In this document: positions 33,401-45,240 of the stretch, one piece after another
Numbering within the stretch: the stretch's first letter is position 1
Layout of the letters: each line of letters begins with the position of its first letter
DNA from: Sesamum alatum
Lineage: Eukaryota; Streptophyta; Magnoliopsida; Lamiales; Pedaliaceae
DNA length: 64,000 nucleotides
Direction: 5' to 3'
Assembly (NCBI GenBank): GCA_034509735.1
Contig: JACGWO010000006.1
Location: 7,207,001 to 7,271,000 of the forward strand
Translations under genes and position numbers: made by a program
The notes under the pieces: model-generated
Told to the model about the DNA's origin: nothing
The model's database searches: none
What the model saw: only the letters and a program-made list of their open reading frames with translations

Positions 33401-34480
33401 AAGCAATTTCAATTTAATAATATCATACCATATATCAATTTTAATTTGTATTGAATTTTAATATTTATTCATTATATATATATATATATATTTAAGTTTA
33501 GATTAGTATTTTTATATATTATTCATGGGTAGTTTATTTTAAATTTTAATGTGTCATGGTAAAATTAAACTTTCTTAATATAATTAAGATTTCTTCTAAC
33601 TTAAAGTAATTGTGTTAAAATATTATTTGACATATTAATTTGTTTAGTTGAATATGTTATACCTAAGTAGTTTAGAGCAATTAAGACTCTTAAATATTTT
33701 TCTTATAGAATTTTATTTTTTCTATAACTGATTGTATAATATAATATTCTATGAATGTTATTAAAATTTAATGCATGATAGGTCTGTGTAATTGAGCTCA
33801 TTTATGATTAACGATTACAAGCAGGTTATTAAAATTCTGTGTAATTGGATTCATTTATGATTTACGATTTAGGTTTTTTTTATCCTAACTTTATATGGAG
33901 TAGCTTTAGAATATTTCACAAGTAATTTCAATTTAATAATATCATACCCATATAATCAATTTTAATTTGTAATTAAATTTTGATATATATTCATTATTAT
34001 TATATATATATATATATGTAAGTTTAGATTAGTATTTTATGTATTATTCATGGGTAGTTTATTTTAAATTTTAATATGTCATGGTAAAATTAAACTTTCT
34101 TAATATAATTAAGATTTTTTCTAACTTAAAGTAATTGTGTTGAAATATTATTTGGCATATTAATTTTTTTTAGTTGAATATGTTATACCTAAGTAGTTTA
34201 GAACAATTAAGACTCTTAAATATTTTTCTTATAGAATTTTATCTTTTTTATAACTGATTTTATAATATCATTTTCTGTGAATGTTATTAAAATTTAATGC
34301 GTGATAGGTCTGTGTAATTAGGCTCATTTACAATTCATGATTCAAGTAGGTTATTAAATTCTGTGTAATTGGATTCATTTATGATTCACGATTTAAGTTT
34401 TTTTTTTTTATCCTAAATTTATATGGAGTAGGTTTAGAATATTTTTGAATTCTAAATTGTTAAAAGATTCCAGAATTTGT
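30476..34480 (-). mobile_element. Non-autonomous Helitron, left copy, 5' end lost
   Basis: On the minus strand it ends with TTTCTAG at 30476 followed by T, with a GC-richer degenerate hairpin (ATGCATCGCACGT) about a dozen bases upstream, the normal 3' structure of Helitrons. It is related along most of its length to the Helitron at 46598-49996 in opposite orientation. Its 5' terminal 100 bp or so is missing because a CACTA end begins at 34481. There is no coding capacity. Two similar internal sections (about 30840-31400 and 32210-32900) are an old duplication shared with the other copy. Confidence 0.82.
32881..34441 (-). repeat. Tandem triplication of a 520-bp unit
   Basis: Three head-to-tail units at about 32881-33398, 33399-33917 and 33918-34441. 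Each starts ACAAG(C/T)AATTTCAATTTAAT, contains a (TA)n tract, AATGTGTCATGG-like and CTAAGTAGTTTAGA phrases, and ends near GGAGTAG-TTTAGAATATT. The Helitron on the right carries only one unit (about 46735-47235), so the triplication arose in this copy. Confidence 0.88.
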
Positions 34481-36065
34481 CACTAAAAAAATGCGGGAAT
34501 TGGAACGGATATAGACGCCTGTTCCAACTACCGTTCCAAATAGGAACGGTAAACGGAACTGGTGTGGAATGGAAAACCGTTGATGACGTCACTATCGTGG
34601 TAATTGTAATACAAATTAATAGAAACGGCACGACCGGTCCTAGTAGAGTGCCAACATATGTGAGCCAATTTGTACACCTATTACCGTTCCTAAAAAGCAC
34701 CTGATATATTTTGGACTTCAATTTGGAACACATGTGTGAAATTGGGAACGGTTAGTCGATCGGGAATACTTACCATTCCTATATGGGTTCCTATGGCCGT
34801 GTCTATTTGGACCGGTCAGCTGACCGTTCCAACATGTAGTCCTACATAAGACCCTTTTACGCCATGGGTAAAAATTTAATGCAATTACCATTCCAAATTG
34901 TGGGTATATAGTAAGTGCAATATTGTTACAATTACCGTTCCGAATCGTGTTCCAATTAGGAACGGTCTTGTTGTCTGTGCTCATACCGTTCCTAATATGC
35001 CCTAACGGCTATATCACAATGGTAATATTACCATTCCTGTCACCCCACCTGCGACCGTTCCTAAAGATGGAACAACGGCTATATTTCAACGGCTAGTTTT
35101 GTGTTCCAATAATAGTCCAATGCCCGTTCCAATATTTTCTATATATATGTCCCCCTTCTTTCTCATTGTTCTTATAATTACTCTCCAATTCATTTTGTTG
35201 TAACTCCCCCCCTTGATTCTTTATACGGAAAATCGAACATATTAACTAGCGGGCGCGAATTTTGCATTGATATTGATAGGTATTTTGCTCAGGTAAGTAT
35301 GCAAAATCTGTAATTGTTAGTTATAAATATATATATAATATACTCTCGTCATTTAATTGCGTACTGTTGTGAATTATACATAGGACCAATCATGTTAAGA
35401 CAGTTGAGGAAATGGATGTATGATCGAGACGTCTTGGTGTGACGCCGAAGTTTGAGGACGGTGTTACAACATCTTTAGAATGGGCCCAGTCTCAGCGTGC
35501 ATATATGGACAGGGACAAGATTAAGTGTCCTATCGGAAGTGCAAAAACGAACGGTTCAAAATACCAGACAAGGTAAATTTTGATTTGTGTATGAAAGGGT
35601 TTATGTCAGAGTATTATAATTGGACTTCACATGGTGAAGAGAGGGTGCAGGAATATTTTGAAGCATTGACAACGCCCCTATGCAGCAGCAGCAGCAAACG
35701 CCACCCATTCAAGAGGAGGTAGTTCGCATTGAGGTGATGCGGCTCAGATGGATTGGGCGTAGAGGATGGTATTCGATGCCACTGGGCGTCATTCTGATCT
35801 TTGTACAACCAGTAGGGACCGGCTGATGATGGTACTCGATATTGTCCATCTAATGTGGGTCCTAGTTCATATTACGATTCGGGCCCTATGATTATGTGTC
35901 TGGCTTGTCAGACCGTTTTTTGATGTAGTTCATGCTGTGGACCAACCGTTGCGGAACGGCTGCACCACCTCTCAGTTGGCGTCAATTGCCTCTTTGGTAA
36001 ATATCAAGGCTGAAGGGGGTTTTTTCCGAGCATACATATGATCAGTTATGCCAGTGGGCTGGTAC
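34481..36065 (+). mobile_element. CACTA element, second copy, right part missing
   Basis: Starts CACTAAAAAAATGCGG at 34481 and continues with GGAACGGT subterminal repeats to about 35130. The transposase start follows. The sequence matches the reverse complement of 6640-8170 of the first CACTA element throughout. Similarity stops near 36065, well inside the transposase gene. No right terminus with the same end is found further right, so most of the element is deleted. Its left end abuts Helitron sequence, whose missing part is not present on the other side. Confidence 0.85.
35392..36060 (+). pseudogene. TNP2-type transposase N-terminal fragment
   Basis: ATG at 35392 opens the same transposase-associated domain as in the first copy (RKWMYDRD; then YRKCKNERFKIPDKVNFDLC, MKGFMSEYYNWTSHGEERVQ). 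The segment DYVSGLSDRFFDVVHAVDQP-like reading near 35890-35960 continues to the same point as the family motif CTTSQLAS. Frameshifts near 35447 and 35520, and a TGA where the leader meets CRKC, show decay. Everything downstream of about 36060 is missing. Confidence 0.82.
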
Positions 36066-36384
36066 TAGTAAAAATATATATCTGATCGGCGCTATCTTTA
36101 GTAAAGAGTAAGATATAAATGCTGATATATTCGTCGTTTTCATTAATCTTGATAAAACTTTATGTTTCTCAATTGGGCATATGTTTGCAGTGTGAATATC
36201 CGAGTCGATGAACCACAGGCAAATTTCTGCCCAGAGTACAGTTGCTGATATTTACTGTGTTAAAAGTGGTGATAAGTTGGGCTGGAAATGTGTAAGGATT
36301 TCCATTTTGTTTCTAAGTCAAGAAGAGACTTTATTACACTTTATTAAAGATAGCACCGATCAGTTCAGTATCTTGAATCTGAAA
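36066..36384. repeat. Region bounded by a 25-bp inverted repeat
   Basis: The 25-bp segment at 36082-36106 (starting CTGATCGGCGCTATCTTT) recurs inverted at 36339-36363 with two mismatches, enclosing about 230 bp. No target duplication is seen. It could be a small TIR element or a folded duplicate of an exon-like piece of the adjoining gene-like region. Confidence 0.5.
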
Positions 36385-37384
36385 AAAACAGGTTGAAACA
36401 TGACAGAAAGGATCAGATAAGCAAGATATATATTTTTACTAGATTTTGTTTCTAAGTCAAGAAGAAATTTTATCATGCAGATTGAGGTTGCAGGGGAGGA
36501 GACTGCTGTAAAAAATGACAGAGTGGGCTAAGAATGTTTGGGATACTATTTAACAGGAAAAAAGTCGTGAGGAAGTGTAGCAACCAGATTCTGGACGCAG
36601 AAACGATGACTCCAGTGTCGTGAAGATCCGTAATACTGTCTGCATGATGATTCGTGGGACGATAGATAGATTGAACAACTTAGCTCTATAGTCATAAAAT
36701 TTTACTTTTCATTGAATTTGGACTTTGTTCTTTCTCATTCAGACTCTGAATTTGTCGATTCTTGAAGAGGAAAACCCTCTTGCAGCAAAGCTTATCCTCT
36801 TACACATTCTGTTTTCAAATTTGAATTGAGATTTTACGCTCTGAAACAATTTTCAGATGAAACTTTCTTCTTCTTAGACACTCGCCTGGGTACAAAAAAA
36901 GCAGGTTGAAACATGACAGAGTTGGCACAAACAAGAATTGATGAAAAAGAATGACATGTGTATATACTTGGCAAAATTTATATATCGCAGCTTCATGCAT
37001 GCACTAGTCTTATACTATTATATCAGTTGATTTCATAACAAGAAACGGAAAATTAATATCGAAGAAATCATATCAGCTGTTGTTGAACTAAACAAATTAT
37101 ATCAGTTCAATTTCATTCATGGAACTTAAAAGCAATTAGACCAAGAACCTCTCAAGAATGGAATTCCTGAAGAACAATATTGCAGTGGGAGATTTTTACG
37201 TACTGAATCGATGGAGTTGAAGTCTTCATCCACACGACTTGCACATGTAATAGTCAGGGTCTTCTTGATCAAACTCCACCACAGCAATGCTCGCCATTTG
37301 CAGATCCTCACTATATGTCAGATTCTTGGGGTGTTCTTGATAGAAATGATTCAAGAAACTGAAGAATTGGAAATTTCAAACAAA

Positions 37385-37436
<52 letters not shown>

Positions 37437-37480
37437 AGTAAGCTGTGAACTGACTATGAGGGGAAGATATATTTATATTG
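36385..37480 (-). other. Gene-like segment of unknown origin
   Basis: Read on the minus strand, a TATAAATA box lies at 37477-37470, followed by a leader with a pure (CT)n run (37433-37389) and an ATG at 37297. That frame has 23 codons, including DQEDPDYYMCKSCG, before TGA at 37226. Acceptor-like sites ending in AG follow polypyrimidine stretches near 37163, 36889 and 36391; the last two share the same upstream phrase CTGTCATGTTTCAACCTG. The layout suggests promoter, leader and exon pieces of a captured or decayed host gene, but I do not recognise the product. It lies between a truncated CACTA element and the Athila-type insertion. Confidence 0.35.
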
Positions 37481-37548
37481 GAATTGCTAGCTTGTATATA
37501 TATATATATATATATATATTCTATCCCACATGAAAAAACTAATTATAT
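37466..37548 (+). repeat. Dispersed repeat, left part of interrupted copy
   Basis: Matches 24505-24585 (ATATATTTATATTGG, GCTAGCTTGTA, CTATCCCACATG) but with a longer (TA)n at 37496-37519. Interrupted after TATAT by the Athila-type element; the right part resumes at 45992. Confidence 0.8.
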
Positions 37549-38885
37549 TGATAAGTGTGTAATTTGCTACGATTTAAGACTCGTAATGCCTTATTTTAAG
37601 GACTAATTACTCCTAATCATGTGGATTTATTGTCTTTTCAGGAAATATGTCTTGTAAGGAGTAAAAGATGGTGAAATGGAGCTAATAATGGCATTTAGAG
37701 GCATTTGAGGGAACTAGTGAAAAAGAGTGACAGATTCGAAATTTCCACTAAGCGTGCCCACGCTTAAACACTGCAGTCAACTTGAGAGAAAAAGGAAAGT
37801 TGCGGATTTCATTGAAGGAAGAAGGAATGATTGCTGAAAACCCTCCTCAAGAATCCGAAATTTATCTTTTAAATTGCTAGGAATTAAGTAGTTAACATGT
37901 TTATGAGCAATCATGTATCTACCCCTTTTCTTGTCTAGGTTCGTGAGGTGCTAATAGTATAAATAGGAAGCACCTCACAACCTAAAAACCATCTCTTGTT
38001 TTACGTTGAATCTTAAGTTTAATACATTATTCTACTTCCTCTATCTTCTTCTATTTTTATTTACGTTGCCCAATTGCTAATGGAATCCCACTTTTTAGTG
38101 TGTTCTTCCATTAGCATGTTAGGCTAAGCTCTTAATTTTCTGGTTAAAGTACGGTAAATGCTTGATTCTTAAAATGTTGTGAGATCTAATAAGTGCTTAA
38201 TCCTTTTATTAAAATCCGTATTCATGTTATTCTCTGCGTCCTTTTTACAAACTTCTGATTTTTGAATAATATGATCAGTTGTTCATTATGAAGATAGTTT
38301 GTTTAGCTATTTGAACTTGCAAATCCGTAATTGTTTGTTTAGTTCAATAACTAGTAGCAACATTTCATGATTAATCGTGTCAAAGTGGTTAATTATGTTT
38401 TGGTGAATGCATGATCTGATTTAAATGAATCCTCGTAGGAATTTATTGGTTAGGATCAGACCCTTCTAATTCTCAAAGCTGTTAATAAATTAAATCTCGT
38501 GACGTTCCCATGGTTGTTTATTGATTAGAGATCTAGCCAACGGACGTTCCTTGGCTAACGAAAAGGTAAGGAAGGGTGAGGTTGTTAGGTCATACCAATA
38601 ACCATAACTGATCTATGCATTTTAATAATTATTATATTTGCATCAATGATCAACGGGAAGAATCAAGCATGAACCCACTTTAACCGGAAAACCTTCTCAT
38701 CTATTACACTTCTCCTCTAATTTATACTTGTTATTTTCTTTTCACAGTTAAAAATCTGAATCCCCCCTTTTTTTTATTCTTTTAAGAAATCAACTTATTG
38801 CCGATCCCTGTGGATTCGACCCTACTCGCCGCTTTCGCAAGAAAGTAATTGTAGGAATTATTTTTGGTGGCTTCGACACCCATCA
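37549..38885 (+). repeat. Athila-type 5' LTR, complete (1337 bp)
   Basis: Starts TGATAAGTGTG and ends GACACCCATCA, directly followed by the primer site. Its first about 320 bp recur at 40406-40650 (plus) and 40968-40652 (minus), and its last 755 bp at 45235-45991 (plus). The copies are nearly identical, which argues for a young element. Confidence 0.92.
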
Positions 38886-38890
38886 AATTT

Positions 38891-38908
38891 TGGCGCCGTT
38901 GCCGGGGA
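38891..38908 (+). other. Primer-binding site, tRNA-Asp type
   Basis: TGGCGCCGTTGCCGGGGA lies five bases after the 5' LTR and is complementary to the 3' end of plant tRNA-Asp including CCA. This primer is usual for Athila-type Ty3/gypsy elements. Confidence 0.92.
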
Positions 38909-38957
38909 ATGGCGTTTTTAAGTCGATTTCTTCCTTACTTGTTTATTGCTATTATTG

Positions 38958-39300
38958 ATGCCAAGATCTTCTCGTACAGGTGAACTGAGATTTGATCCCG
39001 AGATCGAGAAGACTGCGTGAAGAGTTCGTTGGGAAACCAAGCAACAAACCGAAGAGGCATCAACTTCTTACGAGGACGGAAAGGACATAACGTTAGAATT
39101 CGCAGAATCCTCGGGAGAATCTGAAGAAGAAGTCATGGCTATAATTCCAGAAAGATCAATCAAAGATATGACTTCGCCGAATTTGAACTAACAACCGCTC
39201 TGCATAGAATACCCGGATTTAGAGGTAAATTTTGAATTGAAATCTGGTTTGATTCATTTACTCCCTACCTTCCGCGGTCTTGCAGGTGAAAATCCACATA
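38958..39300 (+). pseudogene. Athila-type gag, N-terminal fragment
   Basis: The ATG at 38958 begins MPRSSRTGELRFDPEIEK, and after an in-frame TGA the frame continues to NFELKSGLIHLLPTF-GLAGE and PHKHIDE, a strongly conserved gag stretch in Athila-type elements. At about 39300 the sequence leaves gag within AAACACATTGATGAA and becomes the 3' untranslated region seen in inverted form at 42075. Nearly all of gag, the protease and the reverse transcriptase are therefore missing. Confidence 0.85.
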
Positions 39301-40405
39301 AACACATTGATGAAAATTTCCATCCTTTCTTGAGTGAAAGATGCTTCTATGACTTTGTATTCCTAGAATTTGCTTTGAACCACGTCGAGGCTACATAAAT
39401 TTGTATGCATTTGGATATGATAAAGGCATTAGGATTGAAACCACTTTGGCCTAAATTAACTATCCCATTACATGATGACCTTAGTATGCCCACTTGAGCC
39501 TTTTTAGCCTTGTTTTGTTGATATGAACCGTCAACTATGAGCCTAATCCGTCATTCTTTAACCTTGATTTGGACCCTTCCAAGAATCATTAGAGCATCAA
39601 GGAAAATGAGTATCTTTCTTAAAGAATGGTTCTCAAAACAAAATGAGGAAATTGAAACATTGCTATTTCACGCTCTAAGGGTATATCTCAAAATAAGTGT
39701 GGGGGTTTCAAATTGTGGTTTCATATTTTGTGGGAGCTTATTGTTACCTTGTTCTATGCCTATTGAAAAAAAAAGAGAGAAATAAAAGAAAAGTAGAAAA
39801 AGTTGGCAAAAGAAAGAAAATTCTTGCCATAAAAAAAAAAGAAAAAAAAAAGAGAAAGAAAGAAAAAAAATCTCTCTCAAAAGAAAGGAGAAGGCATAGT
39901 TCAAGAAGTTGTTAAAACTTGGTTGGGGAATTGAATTGAGAGCTTCGAATTATTGTTCACTTTATTTTTTGGTGCTCTAATATCTTGGAACTTAACTTCT
40001 TTATCCATAAAATTCCTACCCCCAAACCAAAGCCCCATTACAACCAAAATCGAAGACCTTTTGATCCTTATGTATGCATGTTTTTAAAAGTAGTGGAGAT
40101 ATGGTGTATAAGCAAGCTTATGGTGAAACATTGTTGTAGCAATGCATCGAGGGATACACTTAAGCCATACACACTTGAGGGTTTGGAAAGTGGTGAGCAA
40201 AAGTCCACTAGTTTTGCGTGATTGATTTTTTATGATGGGCATTGAATGAGAACTTGTTTGAAGGCATGTTGAATTATCTTTTCTTGTGATATGTCATTCT
40301 CATTGCACATGTTGCAACCTAACTTGAGTGTGTTCAATTATGAAAAGGATTCTAATTGCCAATATTTTGCTCGAGGACTAGTAAAACGATAAGTGCGGGG
40401 GTATT
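39300..40405 (+). repeat. Left arm of palindrome: 3' untranslated region
   Basis: Near-identical inverted copy of 40969-42075. It includes the phrases GAGCATCAAGGAAAATGAGT and CTCGAGGACTAG and purine/pyrimidine-rich low-complexity DNA (39765-39895). The last bases, AAGTGCGGGGGTATT, are the purine tract preceding the LTR start at 40406. Open frames in the low-complexity part are not genes. Confidence 0.9.
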
Positions 40406-40968
40406 TGATAAGTGTGTAATTTGCCACGATTTAAGACTCGTAATGCCTTATTTTAAGGACTAATTACTCCTAATCATGTGGATTTATTGTATTTTCAGGA
40501 AATATGTCTTGTAAGGAGTAAAAGATGGTGAAATGGAGGTAATAATGGCATTTAGAGGCATTTGAGGGAACTAGTGAAAAAGAGTGACAGATTCGATATT
40601 TCTACTAAGCGTGCCCACGCTTAAACACTGCAGTCAACTTAAAAGAAAAAGATAAATTTCGGATTCTTGAGGAGGGTTTTCAGCAATCATTCCTTCTTCC
40701 TTCAATGAAATCCGCAACTTTCCTTTTTCTCTTAAGTTGACTGCAGTGTTTAAGCGTGGGCACGCTTAGTGGAAATATCGAATCTGTCACTCTTTTTCAC
40801 TAGTTCCCTTAAATGCCTCTAAATGTCATTATTAGCTCCATTTCACCATCTTTTACTCCTTACAAGACATATTTCCTGAAAATACAATAAATCCACATGA
40901 TTAGGAGTTATTAGTCCTTAAAATAAGGCATTACGAGTCTTAAATCGTGGCAAATTACACACTTATCA
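40406..40968. repeat. Palindrome centre: two LTR starts meeting head to head
   Basis: TGATAAGTGTGTAATTTGCC runs rightward from 40406, and the same LTR start runs leftward from 40968. The rightward copy stops near AGAAAAAG at about 40650, corresponding to about 37796 of the 5' LTR. The leftward copy extends to about 37866, so roughly 70-90 bp in the middle is unpaired spacer. The symmetry axis is close to 40687. Confidence 0.9.
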
Positions 40969-42480
40969 AATACCCCCACACTTATCGTTTTGCTAGTCCT
41001 CGAGCAAAATATTGGCAATTAGAATCCTTTTCATAATTGAACACACTCAAGTTATGTTGCAACATGTGCAATGAGAATGACATATCACATGAAAAGATAA
41101 TTCAACATGCCTTCAAACAAGTTCTCATTCAATGCCCATCATCAAAAATCAATCACGCAAAACTAGTAGACTTTTGCTCACCACTTTTCAAACCCTCAAG
41201 TGTGTATGGCTTAAGTGTATCCCTCGATGCATTGCTACAACAATGTTTCACCATAAGCTTGCTTATACACCATATCTCCACTACTTTTAAAAACATGCAT
41301 ACACAAGGATCAAAAGGTCTTCGATTTTGGTTGTAATGGAGCTTTGGTTTGGGGGTAGGAATTTTATGGATAAAGAAGTTAAGTTCCAAGAGATTAGAGC
41401 ACCAAAAAATTAAGTGAAAATAATTCGAAGCTCTCAATTCAATTCCCCAATCAAGTTTTGACAACTTCTTGAGCTATGCCTTCTCTTTTCTTTTGAGAGA
41501 GATTTTTTTCTTTCTTTCTCTTTTTTTCTTCTTTTTTTTTTATATGGCAAGAATTTTCTTTCTTTTGCCAACTTTTTCTACTTTTCTTTTATTTCTCTCT
41601 CTTTTTTTTTTTTTTTCAATAGGCATAGAACAAGGTAACAATAAGCTCCCACAAAATATGAAACCACAATTTGAAACCCCCACACTTATTTTGAGATACA
41701 CCCTTTAGAGCATGAAATAGCAACGTTTCAATTTCCTCATTTTGTTTTGAGAACCATTCTTTAATAAAGACACTCATTTTCCTTGATGCTCTAATGATTC
41801 TTGGAAGGGTCCAAATCAAGGTTAAAGAATGACGGTTTAGGCTCATAGTTAACGGTTCATATCAACAAAACAAAGCTAAAAAGGCTCAAGTGGGTATACT
41901 AGGGTCAATATGTAATGGGATAGTCAATTTAGGCCAAAGTGGTTTCAATCCTAATGCCTTTGTCATATCCAAATGCATGCACATTTATGTAGCCTCGACG
42001 TGGTTCAAAGCAAGTTCTAGGAATACAAAGTCATAGAAGCATTTTTCACTCAAGAAAGGATGGAATTTTTCATCAATGTGTTTAGGCTCAAAACCTCACA
42101 AGGTTTTGTCTAGTCCACTAATTCCACATAAGAGAATTTCCAATTCAAGTTATTGAGACAAAAACAAGTTGTCAAGCCATAAATTACCTAAAGCACGAGA
42201 CACAAATCCTTTTGTACATAATGCTTCCAAATCAAGAGTAGTCCAAAATTGATGAGGAGTTCATCAAGCCAAATTTTTTTTCAGGATCTTCACAAAACCA
42301 TTTTTACAATCAACACAAAATTCTCCACAAAAAGATTTTTTCAGCGATGCACCAAGATTTTTCGCCAACCTCATAATAATCATAAACACAGCAAGCAAAA
42401 CAAGCAAAATCATACCCCCACACTTAAAGTCCACATTGTCCTCAATGTGGATACACGCATGCAACTCAAGAACGGAAAAA
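40969..42480 (-). repeat. Right arm of palindrome and adjoining 3' untranslated region
   Basis: Inverted copy of 39300-40405 up to about 42075. Beyond that it continues leftward-reading element sequence that has no counterpart in the plus half, up to the end of the envelope-like ORF. The element's purine tract lies at 40969-40985 (minus). Confidence 0.88.
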
Positions 42481-42527
42481 GATGAGAGGTAAGGAAGAGA
42501 ACGTCCCTGAGTGCATGCCGTGCTGGA

Positions 42528-43713
42528 TCAAGGTGTAGGTGGGTTCCGTGGAGTGAGCCCGACGTGCTTAAATAATTCAAGCAAGTTGTTCTCAATGCGC
42601 GCAATGCGTCGGGCGATGGTGTTCAATGTTGCTTGTTGTTCGGGAGGGGCGTGGGCACTATCATTGTCAGCGGGCTCCTCATCATCATCGGTGGATTCTT
42701 CCTCTGAAGTATCGGCAGATGGCAAGTGTCTTGAGGAGGAAACATTCGGCGGCATAGACGGACCTGCAGGAGCAAACTCAAAAGAGTTGCCGCGTCGAAG
42801 GACCATGCCCATACGTACCAAGCATGGCATATCCAACGGCTCGGAATTGCAAGCAACATGTAATTGATGGATGCTAGGGTCAAACACACGGAAGTTAATG
42901 GCTAACACAGTGATAAATGGACCAAGAATTAGTGCTCGTTTCTTGTTCAAAGCAGATTCTATTTGTGTAGCTAGCCAAAACCCAAGGTTAACCTTAATGC
43001 CTTTTACCATGCACCACATAAAGAAAAATTCAGCTTTACTACAAATGCTTGCGGTATCCCGTCGTCCCGAAAAGTTAAGTGCTAGAATGCGATGAATGTA
43101 ACGCATAACGGGATTTTTCAAAAAAGAACTTTTTGACCGACTAGGATTATAAGTGGATGTGTCTGTTGACCAAGTACGCCACTCACCTATGGGGTTAAAA
43201 TCATCACGATAATCACACTGAGAGTTCAAATAGTCGGGGGTGTGCGCTGATTCTTCAGAGGTGAAACCAAGAGCAATATTGAATTGATAACGACATATTA
43301 AAAGTTCTACCCATTAAACGAAATTTAAGCACACCGGGTGCATCCAATGTGAGTGTAGTGGGTGTGGAAAATTTAAAGGTCGTGTAGAACTCACGAGTTA
43401 ATTCAATATATGCATGAGCAGTGCAGTCAAAGAAGCATCTCCATCCAATATTATCAACAAGCATATTAAACCCATCGTGAACATGCAATGTGCGCAAAAT
43501 GTCGTAGTGGACTGTTTTACAAGGTGCTATTCGTCGTGTACACAGTGCGGCGTACCTTTCACTTGCAGGTCGGGACTTGAAGGTTAAGTGTCCACCGAGT
43601 GCTTCAGATGATGGTGGTAAAGTGCTCGGACCTCGTTGGCTGCGGGATCGGGGCACCGGTGGTGCAGTCCGTGAAGAAGATCCCTCTCCTCAGTTCCTTT
43701 TCTTGCTACTCAT
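42528..43713 (-). pseudogene. Athila extra ORF (ATHILA ORF-1 / envelope-like region)
   Basis: Two consecutive frames, 43656-43255 and 43229-42528, read as one protein broken by a frameshift near 43295. Motifs such as FFFMWCMVKGIKVNLGFWLA, RALILGPFITVLAINF and FDP fit the ATHILA ORF-1 family found downstream of pol in Athila elements. The C-terminus is acidic (SADTSEEESTDDDEEPADND) and ends with a short helical segment. A serine/arginine-rich start at 43713 contains an early stop. No signal peptide or membrane segment is evident, so an envelope role is historical naming rather than something seen here. It lies in the inverted block, between integrase and the 3' untranslated region, where the family carries it. 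Confidence 0.78.
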
Positions 43714-44600
43714 TGTCTAGAAATACACAGTGAGGTAGGGGAGAAATGAGTATATGAAAAAGGAAGGGACGACAAAACCAATGGTGGCGGCGGTCAACGG
43801 CGGCGCGTTCAAGGGTGTCGGTCAGAGGTGAGGGTAGACAGTGGCGCAGCTTCGGGTCTCGTTGGTGAACGCGGCGGTGGTCAGATGCGGCGGCGGTTGA
43901 ACACGTTGACGGGGTGAACGCAGCGGCGGTCGGATGCGGCGGCGGACGGTGAGCAGTGGAGGGTTGCGGCGGAGTCGGCTATGGAACTCATCGACCGCGC
44001 GGACTCGTCTTGGTCAGTGGTCGGCGCGTAGAGAGGGAGAGGGTCGGTGGACGGCGGCGTGGAGGAGCAACGGTGGTGGTAGTCAACGGTGGTCAATGGT
44101 GTGGTCTTCCTCACCTTTTATGTTTATGAGCTGAAAAAGAGATGAGAAGTGGGGAAAGTGTTGCCCTACTTACCTTAAGTGGGACTTCCCTTTTTTGAAA
44201 TTTTTGATTTTCGAAATTTTATTTTATTTTTTTTAATTAAAAAAAGAACAGAAAATGTGAAGAAAATCGAGTCCCGTAAATGAGAATGGACAGATTCGTT
44301 TGATCCACTAGACGTGGGCACGTCTAGTGGCTCAAACGCTTCTGTTATGAGTGAGGTTCTTAAGGCGTGGGCAGGTCTAATGGTCTGAACGGTGCATCCC
44401 GATTTTTCACAAAATTCAAGCAAATAAAGCAAAAATTATAGCAAAGAAGGGTAGAGAGGGCGTGGGTTGCCTCCCACGTGCGCTTTCTTTACCGTCTTTG
44501 GCTAGACGAGGAGCAAAGGTGCTCAAGTGGTGGTAGGCACTTCGAGTTCGATCTTTTCCGGAACGGATGCTTGGAAATTCTCATAGAAGGGTTTGAGTCT
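43714..44600 (-). other. Untranslated spacer of the Athila-type element
   Basis: GC-rich GGCGGCGG-type repeats (43785-44100) followed by low-complexity AT-rich DNA. It lies between the integrase end and the extra ORF in element orientation. No supported coding region. Confidence 0.55.
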
Positions 44601-44608
44601 ATGGCCAT

Positions 44609-45240
44609 TTACTTTAAACACCTTTGCGTGACGAGACTCTTGATCTCAACTGCACCATGAGGAAATATGTTAATCACAATAAAGGGGCCAATCCAACGGG
44701 AACGTAACTTACCCGGAAAGAGTTTGAGTTTCGAATGGAAGAGCAACACTTTTTGTCCAACGGTGAATTCCTTTCTCAAGATGGTGTGGTCGTGGAACGC
44801 CTTAGTCTTTTCTTTATAGATCTTCGAGTTTTCATAAGCATCATTGTGTAACTCCTCAAGTTCTTGCAATTGCAGCTTCCTATGACTCCCCGCTTCGTCT
44901 ATCTCCATGTTGAACTGTTTGATCGCCCAGTATGCTCTATGTTCGAGTTCGACAGGAAGATGGCATGATTTACCAAAGACCAAACGGAAAGGGGACATAC
45001 CTATAGGAGTTTTATACGCCGTTCGGTAGGCCCATAGAGCGTCATCCAAGCGTGTACTCCAATCTTTCCGGTTGGGATTGACGGTTTTCTCAAGTATGGA
45101 CTTGATCTCTCGATTGGAAATTTCTGCTTGCCCATTCGTTTGTGGGTGATAGGTGGTGGAAACTCGGTGTGTGACGTTGTACTTCTTCAACAGAGCTTCA
45201 ACCGTCCTATTACAAAAGTGAGTACCCCGATCGCTTAATT
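44609..45240 (-). pseudogene. Athila-type integrase C-terminal part
   Basis: [11 protein letters not shown] at the 45240 end, then [20 protein letters not shown] (core with the catalytic glutamate), [60 protein letters not shown], and [20 protein letters not shown] with FPHGAVEI. The frame is open for 193 codons from 45190. It is cut at its upstream side where LTR sequence begins (about 45235), so the reverse transcriptase, RNase H and first half of integrase are absent. Confidence 0.92.

Noticed and set aside
34452..34984. Open frames near the second CACTA end
   Set aside because: Same reason: translations of subterminal repeats, with the frames spanning the Helitron/CACTA border.
39668..39915. 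Lysine- or phenylalanine-rich small proteins
   Set aside because: Low-complexity purine/pyrimidine tract in the untranslated region of the Athila-type element, mirrored at 41469-41708.
42511..42867. Plus-strand open frame over the Athila extra ORF
   Set aside because: It is the shadow of the better-supported minus-strand ATHILA ORF, which has family motifs and matching element context.
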